Shown here: positions 19,474-27,005 of the stretch, piece by piece
Layout: each line of letters starts with the position of its first letter
Numbering within the stretch: the stretch's first letter is position 1
Origin: Pseudomonadota bacterium
GTDB lineage: Bacteria; Pseudomonadota; Gammaproteobacteria; Steroidobacterales; Steroidobacteraceae
Assembly: GCA_016713725.1 (NCBI GenBank)
Contig: JADJOO010000002.1
Coordinates: 211,082-275,081 of the forward strand
Direction of reading: 5' to 3'
Length of the DNA: 64,000 nucleotides
Program-made: the position numbers and the translations under genes
Notes under the pieces: generated by a model
The model's input: the letters and a program-made list of their open reading frames with translations, nothing else
What the model was told of the DNA's origin: nothing
Databases searched by the model: none

Positions 19474-20168
19474 CTACTGCGTCGCGCCGTCCGGCGGACA
19501 AACACCCTGTCGCATCGCAGCCTCCCAATGACGCTTCGGCACGTGGGTACGCAGCCGTCCGGCCACCAGGTCGAGTACCTCCGCGTCGATCCCGTGCCCC
19601 AGCCAAGGGATGGCATCCGCGACGACGTCGGCACCGAGCGCGACCAGGTGCCTGGCAGCTTCGACGGTGAAGCCGCAATGGATCACTTCGTCGGCCTTGC
19701 CGTGGGTAAGGAATATTGTCGTTCCCCCGGATTCGTCGCCGGCAACCGGGCATAGCGACCGGCGAGCGCCACCACGCGGCCGGCAAGCACGTCGTCGCCC
19801 GCCTCGGTCGCCGCCTCGAGAACCATGATGGCGCCCTGCGAAAAGCCCACCAGGACAGTGGCTTCCGGACCGAGGCCCGTATCGCGCTGCCATTGCCGGA
19901 TCGCCGCCACGAACAGCGGCATCTCGGCGGCAACCCGTTCGACCCGCCTGGCGTCGTCGATGCCCTCGACGGAAAACCACTGGTAGCCGATGCCAAAGCT
20001 CGCTGGATGAGGTGCTCGCAGGCTCGCCACCAACGCTTCCGGGTACTCCGCCGCGAGCCGCTCGCCCACCAACCGCATGTCCTTTTCGCTGGCACCCAGA
20101 CCATGGAACAGCAATACGAGCTGTCGTGCCGCACCGCTCGGCTGCTGAACGATCATGGCTTCCGACAT
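19474..20168 (-). CDS. Alpha/beta hydrolase, phospholipase/carboxylesterase (YpfH-like), one frameshift
   Basis: A cytosolic serine esterase of about 231 codons. The first frame gives VLLFHGLGASEKDMRLVG, then the nucleophile elbow LVGFSQGAIM. Near 19740 the frame shifts by one base and resumes as GGTTIFLTHGKADEVIHCGF, with the acid residue, and IPWLGHGID, with the His, completing the Ser-Asp-His triad. The start ATG 20168 gives MSEAMIVQQPSGAARQLVLL, as in the family. It follows the isoprenylcysteine-methyltransferase-like gene by 22 bp on the same strand. Natural substrate unknown. Confidence 0.87.
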
Positions 20169-20190
20169 CGTATGCAGCTCCCCGTTCAGC

Positions 20191-20661
20191 TCAGAGCCAG
20201 CGGCGGACGGACCGTCGATACGCGTCGAAATCGCCCGCGAAGAGTCCCGCGAGAATGCGTTCCTCGGGTTCGATCTGGAAGCGATTGATGTACAGGAAGA
20301 ACGCCGGCACGACGGCATAAGCCGCCGGGTTGGCGAGCCAGACGGCCCAGGCGGCCAGCACGAGCAGCATGCCGAGGTACATCGGGTTGCGTGTATGGCG
20401 GTAGATGCCAGCGCGCACCATTGCGGACGCGGCTTGAGGTGTCGTCGGATTCACCGTCGTGCGTGCGCGGCGGAATTCGAGCACCCCGGCGACGGCGACC
20501 AGGATCCCTGCGGCAAGCAACAAGACGGCGGTACCGAGCCGCCAGTGCCCGCCCCACTCCAGGCCGGGAGTCCATCGAGCGAGCAGCCACATGCACAGCG
20601 CCGCGATCGAGCCGACAGCGACCGGTGGGACGCGCAGTTCAAGCGACGATCCAGCGTGCAT
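20191..20661 (-). CDS. Isoprenylcysteine carboxyl methyltransferase (ICMT/PEMT)-like membrane protein
   Basis: A 156-residue integral membrane methyltransferase-family protein. Four hydrophobic segments precede the conserved SAM-binding end: GIYRHTRNPMYLGMLL, then EPEERILAGLFAGDFDAY and the terminal RRSVRRWL. ATG 20661 starts just before the first helix; the frame is open further upstream but non-homologous. Bacterial members methylate small lipids or amines, and the substrate is unknown here. Likely co-transcribed with the downstream esterase. Confidence 0.86.
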   Translation of the reverse strand: MHAGSSLELRVPPVAVGSIAALCMWLLARWTPGLEWGGHWRLGTAVLLLAAGILVAVAGVLEFRRARTTVNPTTPQAASAMVRAGIYRHTRNPMYLGMLLVLAAWAVWLANPAAYAVVPAFFLYINRFQIEPEERILAGLFAGDFDAYRRSVRRWL

Positions 20662-20698
20662 TGCGATTTGCCTTCCAGTCAATCGGAGGACAGCTGGC

Positions 20699-21499
20699 TC
20701 AGGCGCGGAGTTGCTTGAAGTAGAGCACGGTAGGAGACAGTTCCCCGTCGGGGGTGGTCGCGTAGTCCGGGATTTCACCCGCGCGACTCCACCCTAGATG
20801 GCGATAGACCTGCTCCGCGTGCGAAGCAAGCAGCGTGTCGAGGAACAGCAGCGAACGCCTGCGTCGCCTTGCCTCGGCTTCCAGCTCGCACATCAGGAGC
20901 GTCGCGACGCCGTTCCCGCGCGCAGCTCGCAGTACCTGGAGTTTCTGCACCTCGGCCCGGTGCCGGGCGTTGTCCTTTTCACACAATGCGAGCTGCACCG
21001 TACCGACGACGGCGCCATCCTGCTCGGCGACCCAGAGCAGCAGGGCGCCGCCGAGGGATGCGAACACTCCGTGCCAGTAGCGTTCCGCGGTCTCGCGTGA
21101 CACCGGCGCGAGGAAGCCGATCGAAGCCCCCGAATGCACTGCGTCGATCAGTAAATGGCCGAGCGGTTCGATCAACGAAGTCTCCGTCGCGGCGACTCGA
21201 CGCACGACGATCGTGCGGAATGACCCGGTGGACCTGCCGGACCTGCCCGCGGTCGGGGCCGACCTGCACCCTTCCGGCTTGAACACACGCGTGGTCGACG
21301 GTGGATTCGCCTCCAGTTTCGATGCCGGTCGCCGCGGCCGCGGCAGCAACTCGCCACCGCAGTTCGGGCACTTTCCGTTCAGGCGACGTTCGGCGCAGGT
21401 CGCACAGAAAGTGCATTCGAACGAGCAGATCCGTGCAAACGGCGACTCTGGCGGCAGATCGGCGTCGCAGCACTCACAGGAGGGGCGAATATCCAGCAT
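20699..21499 (-). CDS. DUF1272 zinc-binding domain fused to GNAT N-acetyltransferase
   Basis: A 266-residue protein in one open frame. Residues 1-75 are a complete DUF1272 domain (MLDIRPSCECCDADLPPE, FECTFCATCAERRLNGKCPN), with Cys pairs that should bind zinc, ending in the usual RVFKPEGC. A Ser/Arg-rich linker leads to a GNAT acetyltransferase domain (VVRRVAATETSLIEPLGHLL, the acetyl-CoA loop LQVLRAARGNGVATLLM, and AEQVYRHLGWSRAGEIPDYA). DUF1272 is normally a stand-alone protein of about 80 residues, so this is either a real fusion or two neighbouring genes joined by an indel that removed a stop. Substrate unknown. Confidence 0.82.
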   Translation of the reverse strand: MLDIRPSCECCDADLPPESPFARICSFECTFCATCAERRLNGKCPNCGGELLPRPRRPASKLEANPPSTTRVFKPEGCRSAPTAGRSGRSTGSFRTIVVRRVAATETSLIEPLGHLLIDAVHSGASIGFLAPVSRETAERYWHGVFASLGGALLLWVAEQDGAVVGTVQLALCEKDNARHRAEVQKLQVLRAARGNGVATLLMCELEAEARRRRRSLLFLDTLLASHAEQVYRHLGWSRAGEIPDYATTPDGELSPTVLYFKQLRA

Positions 21500-21721
21500 G
21501 GCCCTTGGAATCGTGGTGTCGGAACGGTACGGCAAGCCTAGCACCGTTCTTTTAGACACTGTCTCGGACGGGAAACGACGCGTTCCGGACCCAGTCTCAT
21601 CGGGGTTTTCCCCGTCCGTAACCTCACGGATGTGTTGCGTCTGGACTACGTCCTAAGCTTCGCTGGCGATTATCGAAGGTCAGGACCGCGGTCCGCCAGA
21701 ATCCCTCACGGAGACACAGAC

Positions 21722-22105
21722 ATGAAGCTCACCAAGTTCGCCCTGTTGGCGGTCGCCGCCAGTTGCACCCTCGCCAGCCAGGGCGTGTATGCCCAGGCCA
21801 TGGAAGTCGTGACGGTCGAAGCCGTCCGCGAGATCGTCGTCGGCAAGTCGCCGATCGGCGCGCCGATCAAGGAACTGACCATCCGTTCACGCGTCAGCTA
21901 CGCGGACCTCGACCTGACCACGGCCGCCGGCGTCGCGACGCTCGAGAAGCGCGTCAAGGATGCCGCCGCTTCATCGTGCAAGGAAATCAAGGTCGACGTG
22001 CCGGTCGAGGGCTGGACCATCGATCGCTGCATCCGCGAAGCGACTGACGACGCGATGGTGCAGGTGAACAAGGCCGCCGCCGACGCCACGGCCGCGAAGA
22101 AGTAG
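21722..22105 (+). CDS. UrcA family exported protein
   Basis: A 127-residue secreted protein of the UrcA family. A signal peptide (MKLTKFALLAVAASCTLASQ, cleaved near VYAQA) is followed by VRVSYADLDL-type sequence (SRVSYADLDLTTAAGVATLE). Two Cys (SSCKEI and DRCIREA) probably form a disulfide, and the tail is Ala/Lys-rich. A good ribosome-binding site, GGAG, lies 10 bp before ATG 21722. UrcA proteins are common in sphingomonads, Caulobacter relatives and some gammaproteobacteria; their function is not established. Confidence 0.88.
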   Translation: MKLTKFALLAVAASCTLASQGVYAQAMEVVTVEAVREIVVGKSPIGAPIKELTIRSRVSYADLDLTTAAGVATLEKRVKDAAASSCKEIKVDVPVEGWTIDRCIREATDDAMVQVNKAAADATAAKK

Positions 22106-22129
22106 TCGAGCCGCAGTCTCGAGCATGGC

Positions 22130-22159
22130 AAGGCGGGTGACCTCGCGGTCACTCGCCTT
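22130..22159. terminator. Bidirectional terminator hairpin
   Basis: AAGGCGGGTGAC (22130-22141) pairs with GTCACTCGCCTT (22148-22159), 12 bp with one G-T pair and a 6-nt loop. It lies between the convergent urcA-family and amine-oxidase genes. The A/T ends of each arm give a short U-run in each direction. Confidence 0.75.
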
Positions 22160-22170
22160 CTTGTGCGCAC

Positions 22171-23619
22171 CTAGGCGAGTTGCTGCGCCACTGCGCCGGC
22201 TGCGCGATCGCCCGATTCGATTGCGCCTTCCATGCCACGCGCACTCACCGACGTGTGCTCGCCGCAGAAATGGACGCGGCCGCGCGGCTGGAACATCGCG
22301 GGCAGGAATTTCGTGACCGTGCCGGGATTGAAATAGGCCCACGCACCGCCGGCGAACGGGTCCTGCTCCCAGGAATGCTGGCCAATCACCTGCAGCGCAC
22401 CCTTTGCCGCAGGCCGCATCTGCTCGACCTGCGCTACGACGTAGCGCGCAGCACCTTCCTTGCCAAGACGATCGAGGTGCCTCGCACCGGGTCCGAACGC
22501 AGACACGAGCAGGCTCGACACCTGGTCGTCTTGCGCCTCGTGATAAATCGCGGAAACACGGCCAATCGGTGAATCGGTCCACATCGAAGGCTCGAGGTCG
22601 TCGTCCTCCCAGAACGGGCGTGACACCTGCAGCGCGACCTGGTGGATCGGCTGGTAGGGCAGCGATTTCACGGCACGCGCCTGCATGCCGGCGAGATCCG
22701 GCCGCAGGTCGATGCGTCGCAGCGTCGTGAACGGCACGGCACACACGACGGCGCGCGCGGTGTAGCGAGTGCCATCTGCCGTCCGGACCGAGACGCCAGC
22801 GTCCGTCGTCTCGATGGTCTTGACGGTCTGCTTGAACCGCACCGGCTGCCGCAGTTGCGCGGCCATCGCGATCGGGAGGTTCTGGTTGCCGCCCCGGGCC
22901 TGCAGCATCACCGGCTTGGCCGATTTCTGCGCCGCGGTGAACGCCGACACGTACGCCATCATCAGCGCGGAAATGTCCCTGGCGTTCAGGCCGTAGGTCG
23001 GAATCGTGTCGTATGCGAGTTCGATCATCGGATCGGTTGCGCCCTGCTGGCGCAGGAAGTCGCGCATCGACACGTCGAACGGCGCGTTCTTCGCCTCGTA
23101 CCAGCCTGCGGTCGTGGTGAGCGGGTTTTCCTGGCTCGTCACCAACGGCACGTATTGCCACGGCATCATTTCGCGCAGCGCCGGCGGGAACGGATTGCGG
23201 GGCGAGTCCGTCCATTCCGACCGGCTCACAGGTTTGCCGTCGAGCACGAGCGTGAACTTTGCATGCTTCGACAGCCGTGACACCTGATCCTCGAGCGGCA
23301 CGGCGACGCGCGTTGCGACCTCCATCAAGCGCCGGTAATCGCCGTAGATGATGTTGCCGCCCGCCTCGGGGACGCCCTGGACGTTGCCGAAAGTGAGGAT
23401 TCGACCGCCCACGCGGTCCCGACCTTCCAGGACGAGCACCTTGAAGCCCTTCTGCTCCAGGACCCAGGCCGCCTGCAAGCCGGAGAGACCGGCGCCGACG
23501 ACGATCACGTCTGCCGTGTCTTCGGCAGCCCAGGCGCGTCGCCCGGCAAGCACGGTGGCGCCGGTGAGCACGCCCGAGTGCAGCAGGAATTTACGACGGG
23601 AAATGATCATCGGCGGCAC
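22171..23619 (-). CDS. Tat-exported flavin monoamine oxidase family protein
   Basis: A 482-residue FAD-dependent amine oxidase. The N-terminus carries a twin-arginine signal (SRRKFLLHSGVLTGATVLAG), indicating export of the folded flavoprotein. The FAD-binding dinucleotide fold is VIVVGAGLSGLQAAW, followed by LEGRDRVGGRI. The C-terminal FAD motif is FCGEHTSVSARGMEGAIESG, ending in an AAGAVAQQL helix. The fold matches monoamine/polyamine oxidases and L-amino-acid oxidases. Start ATG 23619 or 23610. The frame is intact. Which amine is oxidised cannot be inferred. Confidence 0.9.
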   Translation of the reverse strand: MPPMIISRRKFLLHSGVLTGATVLAGRRAWAAEDTADVIVVGAGLSGLQAAWVLEQKGFKVLVLEGRDRVGGRILTFGNVQGVPEAGGNIIYGDYRRLMEVATRVAVPLEDQVSRLSKHAKFTLVLDGKPVSRSEWTDSPRNPFPPALREMMPWQYVPLVTSQENPLTTTAGWYEAKNAPFDVSMRDFLRQQGATDPMIELAYDTIPTYGLNARDISALMMAYVSAFTAAQKSAKPVMLQARGGNQNLPIAMAAQLRQPVRFKQTVKTIETTDAGVSVRTADGTRYTARAVVCAVPFTTLRRIDLRPDLAGMQARAVKSLPYQPIHQVALQVSRPFWEDDDLEPSMWTDSPIGRVSAIYHEAQDDQVSSLLVSAFGPGARHLDRLGKEGAARYVVAQVEQMRPAAKGALQVIGQHSWEQDPFAGGAWAYFNPGTVTKFLPAMFQPRGRVHFCGEHTSVSARGMEGAIESGDRAAGAVAQQLA

Positions 23620-23769
23620 GTCTCCAGGATCGCGGCCGGCAATCCGGCCCTTTAGCGCGACCGACTATTTGACGGTGACCGCTGCGCAGATGGTACGCGT
23701 ACTTTTACGGGTGCAGTCCCGGCGAGCGGCTGGCTGGGTTGCTCGCCTGGTTTGCCCACGACCGGCCGT

Positions 23770-24552
23770 TCAGCGGCGCTCCATCTCGACGATCACGGTG
23801 CGACCGGTCAGGACCGCGAAGGAATTCATCCGCGCGAGGTGCTCCCGGTTCTCCTCGTGAATTGCAGGAATATTGCGGCGGGCATGCATCGCGACGATCG
23901 CTGCTCCGAGCTTCACCAACGGCCACAGGATGAGCAGTGCCGCCGAACCGGACTTGATGCGGTCGGGGGAGCAACCTATCACGCGAAAGCCTGCCTTCTC
24001 GGCCATGTACGAGATGTAGTACACGGACACCGGGTGTATGTGGCCGCCGACGTGCTGCGGATCGTAGCCATGGATCGGCAGCGGCCCGAACAGTTCGGGA
24101 AAGCCGGCCAGCAGAGTGCGAACGCGCGACGTCAGGCTCAACACGTTCGGCGTCGTCAGCACGAACCGGCCGCCGGGCCGCAGCACGCGATGCACCTCGC
24201 GCAGGAAGAAGAACTGGTCTTCGAGGTGCTCGAGCACTTCGACCGAGTACGCGAGGTCGACGCTCTGGTCGTCGAGCGGCAGCCCGCCATGCAGGTCAAT
24301 GGCATGGCACGGCACCTCCGGCACGCGAAAGTTTTCGGGAAACAGGTCGCATGCCTCGAGCTTCGCCGCAAACCCCTTGCGCTTGATCAGGTCGTGCACG
24401 CGACGCGCGAGGTAACCCTCGCCTGCGCCGATGTCGAGCACGCGGCCCGCCCGCGCAAGGTGCGACTCGAGCAATGCGAGCACTTTTGCGTTGGTCCTGG
24501 GCAGCGAATAGGAAACGGGTGCCGGCGCACCGGTCACGGCGGGGTTCGTCAT
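23770..24552 (-). CDS. Class I SAM-dependent methyltransferase
   Basis: A 260-residue methyltransferase. Motif I is VLDIGAGEGYLARRV, motif III/IV is LAYSVEVLEHLEDQFFFLRE, and the post-motif is VHRVLRPGGRFVLTTPN, the pattern of methyltransferase_11/23 enzymes that act on quinones, lipids or sugars. A C-terminal hydrophobic stretch (AALLILWPLVKLGAAIVAM) may bind membrane. Its ATG overlaps the stop of the upstream debranching-enzyme gene by four bases (ATGA), so the two are translationally coupled. Substrate unknown. Confidence 0.87.
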   Translation of the reverse strand: MTNPAVTGAPAPVSYSLPRTNAKVLALLESHLARAGRVLDIGAGEGYLARRVHDLIKRKGFAAKLEACDLFPENFRVPEVPCHAIDLHGGLPLDDQSVDLAYSVEVLEHLEDQFFFLREVHRVLRPGGRFVLTTPNVLSLTSRVRTLLAGFPELFGPLPIHGYDPQHVGGHIHPVSVYYISYMAEKAGFRVIGCSPDRIKSGSAALLILWPLVKLGAAIVAMHARRNIPAIHEENREHLARMNSFAVLTGRTVIVEMERR

Positions 24553-26864
24553 GGTGTCCTCGACTGCCGCATCGCCGGGTGCGCATCAACGACACCCGGT
24601 TCTGCAAATTCGGTTCCGGCGAGGATAGCGTCGAAGCGGACTTGCTGCTCGCGGCGCACGGGCGACTGCGCCAGCGTCAAACGTTCTTGCTCGCTGCCGC
24701 CGATAGCGACGTGATGCACGACCAGGCCGTCGGTCGATTGCTCGACCATGAGGGTGTCGCCGTCAGCAGCGGTGAACGAGTGTCGTTCGAACGGCACGAT
24801 GTCGAGCTCGAGCCGTGCGGACTGCCCCTGCAGCCGCCACGTGTACCGCCTGCCGCGATCGGTACGCTCGTACGATGCATTGAGGACGCCGGCACCGATC
24901 CTTGAATTGAATTCGACGTCGCCGAATGCCTGCGGCAGCCGCGGCGCCAGGCGGATCACGCCCTGCTCCAGGTCCGGCTGGATACCAAGGAAGCCCTGGT
25001 ACCAGACGCGCAGTTGCTCGGCGTTCGACCAGCCCTGCAGGTACGTCCCCGTGAGACGCGGCGCAGTTTCACCGGGATGCGGATAGGCGTCGAGGTTCTC
25101 GGGCAATCCACCCACCACGCCGCGCGTGAGCGCGATTTCGTTCGTGTTCGTGAACAGTCGCCAGGCCAGGTCGGCCTGACCGAGTTCGAGCATGCGCTGG
25201 ATCGCGATGCCGTTGAGCCAGGGCCAGACTGCGCCGTTATGGTAGGCCGCATCCTTGTGATAGTGCTCAGGCGCCAGGTGGTACGGATGAAAGCCGGGAT
25301 CGCCTTGATCGAGCGTCGCAACGCCCCACGGGTAAACCAGGGCTTCCCAGGCTTGCCGGGCTGCGCGCGCGGCATCGTCCGGTTGGTCCAGCAGCTGCAG
25401 ACTGAACAGCGCGTTCGGCCGCACCTGCAGATTCGGGACGTCGCGTGCATCGAGATGATCGGCCATGCGGCCAGTTGCCGGGTCCACGAAATCGTGCGCG
25501 AACCGGTTGCGTAGCCGATCGGCGGCCGTGGACCAGCGCGTTGCCGATTCCCTGTCACCCAGCGCAGCCGCGAATTCCGCGCCGGCCCGCAGTTGCTCGT
25601 ACCACAGCGCCTGGATGTCGTTGGCGCGCGTACTGCGCGGCGAATACGCAACCTTGTCGGGTTCACGGCGCGCGTCCATCCACGTTTCGTTGTCCGCGTG
25701 CACGAGGTAACCAGACGCATCGGTGAAGTTCGCAAGCGCACCCTCGATGCTGGCCTGCACGTTCGGATACAACTCGGCCACGATCGAACGATCGCCCGTG
25801 TAGCGCACGTAGTCACGCACTGCGATGACCCAGCGCGGTGTTCCGTCCGTCGTGTGGTAATCGATGCTGCCGGGTTTGACGATGTTGGGCAGGCGCCCAT
25901 AGAAGGGGGACGAGCGATCGAGGTCCTGGAAATCTGCAAACGCAGTCAGGATGGCACGGGCCTCGTCGAAATGACCCGTGACCAGCGTGGCGCCGGGCAG
26001 CGAGATGAAACTGTCGCGACCCCAGTACTCGTTGAACCACGGCAGCCCGGCGTAGATGCCGTCGCCGCGCTGGCGGGTCACCAGCGAATCCGTCGTCAGC
26101 CGCAGCCAGAGGATGGCCTCCGTCAGCCGGGGGTCGTCGCTCCAGAAGTAATGATTGCCACCGACGACGGCCGCCAGTCGCGCGCGCCGAGCTTCCTCCC
26201 ATGCAGGTGCTTCCACGACCGCACGTTCCCATACCACGCGGGCGGCGGCACTCGAGGAGCCAACGGCGATCAGGAAGCGATTGCCGCTGCGACCCACGAC
26301 GATGTGATCAGCTGTGCTCGAGACGCCGTCCTGCGTGGCCGTGAATTCGTCGATGCCAGATCCGCTTTGCACGCGCGAGACGGTGTCACCCAGGAGCTGT
26401 AACGTCACGTCACCTTTGGCGCCACCGACTTCCACCTCCACCACGTCCTGCCCGTCGAACAGGCGCAGCGTCTCGGTGATCCCCTGTGGATAGGTGCGGA
26501 GCAATGCATCCGGCCTCACGATTACCGTGGCCAGCTGCGGTTCGAGCGCTGTTCCGGCAACGATCAGCCGGTAGTCGCTGAAGATGCGCCGACCCGCAAT
26601 GTTGAAGCCGCGAAAGTACGCGTGCTCGGGGTGATCATTGCGATGTGATTGCGTGTAGTAGTACGCGGACCGCTTGTTGGTGAAGGAAACAGCGCGGTTT
26701 TCGTCCGCGCTGACTGGGATCGCCAGCGAGTCGAGCGTTATGACACGGGCCGTCGGCGGTGACGCAGGGGGCTGCGGCAAGGAATGGCAGGCAACCAGCA
26801 GCATGCTGGCCGCGATACACGCCCAGGCCGGTGAAGTGCAGGGCATTGGCATTCGAGGAACCAT
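24549..26864 (-). CDS. Lipoprotein glycogen-debranching / amylo-alpha-1,6-glucosidase-like enzyme (GH133-type)
   Basis: A 771-residue predicted lipoprotein with lipobox LVAC (Cys 26). The N-terminal half resembles the glycogen-debranching N-terminal domain (SDYRLIVAGTALEPQLATVI, YPQGITETLRLFDGQDVVEV). The C-terminal (alpha/alpha)6 barrel shows GDGIYAGLPWFNEYWGRDSF, SIDYHTTDGTPRWVIAVRDY and YHNGAVWPWLNG, as in GDE_C/GH133 enzymes, including the acidic residue in YWGRDS. Related cytosolic enzymes cleave alpha-1,6 branches of glycogen. Surface location here implies use of external alpha-glucans. Start ATG 26864; ATG 26852 or 26846 are also possible. The minus-strand frame continues far upstream but is antisense to the next gene. 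Confidence 0.86.
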   Translation of the reverse strand: MVPRMPMPCTSPAWACIAASMLLVACHSLPQPPASPPTARVITLDSLAIPVSADENRAVSFTNKRSAYYYTQSHRNDHPEHAYFRGFNIAGRRIFSDYRLIVAGTALEPQLATVIVRPDALLRTYPQGITETLRLFDGQDVVEVEVGGAKGDVTLQLLGDTVSRVQSGSGIDEFTATQDGVSSTADHIVVGRSGNRFLIAVGSSSAAARVVWERAVVEAPAWEEARRARLAAVVGGNHYFWSDDPRLTEAILWLRLTTDSLVTRQRGDGIYAGLPWFNEYWGRDSFISLPGATLVTGHFDEARAILTAFADFQDLDRSSPFYGRLPNIVKPGSIDYHTTDGTPRWVIAVRDYVRYTGDRSIVAELYPNVQASIEGALANFTDASGYLVHADNETWMDARREPDKVAYSPRSTRANDIQALWYEQLRAGAEFAAALGDRESATRWSTAADRLRNRFAHDFVDPATGRMADHLDARDVPNLQVRPNALFSLQLLDQPDDAARAARQAWEALVYPWGVATLDQGDPGFHPYHLAPEHYHKDAAYHNGAVWPWLNGIAIQRMLELGQADLAWRLFTNTNEIALTRGVVGGLPENLDAYPHPGETAPRLTGTYLQGWSNAEQLRVWYQGFLGIQPDLEQGVIRLAPRLPQAFGDVEFNSRIGAGVLNASYERTDRGRRYTWRLQGQSARLELDIVPFERHSFTAADGDTLMVEQSTDGLVVHHVAIGGSEQERLTLAQSPVRREQQVRFDAILAGTEFAEPGVVDAHPAMRQSRTP

Positions 26865-27005
26865 ATCGAAAAGCGCTGGACCTGTCCCGCGCAACCGGCG
26901 GTGCCGGGCGCGGCGCAATTCCGGGAAAAGACGGGTTCGGAGTATCCTTGCGCCAGCATCAGCGAGACCCGGACGCCCGGGTTTCGAATATCCCGGGATC
27001 CGCTC

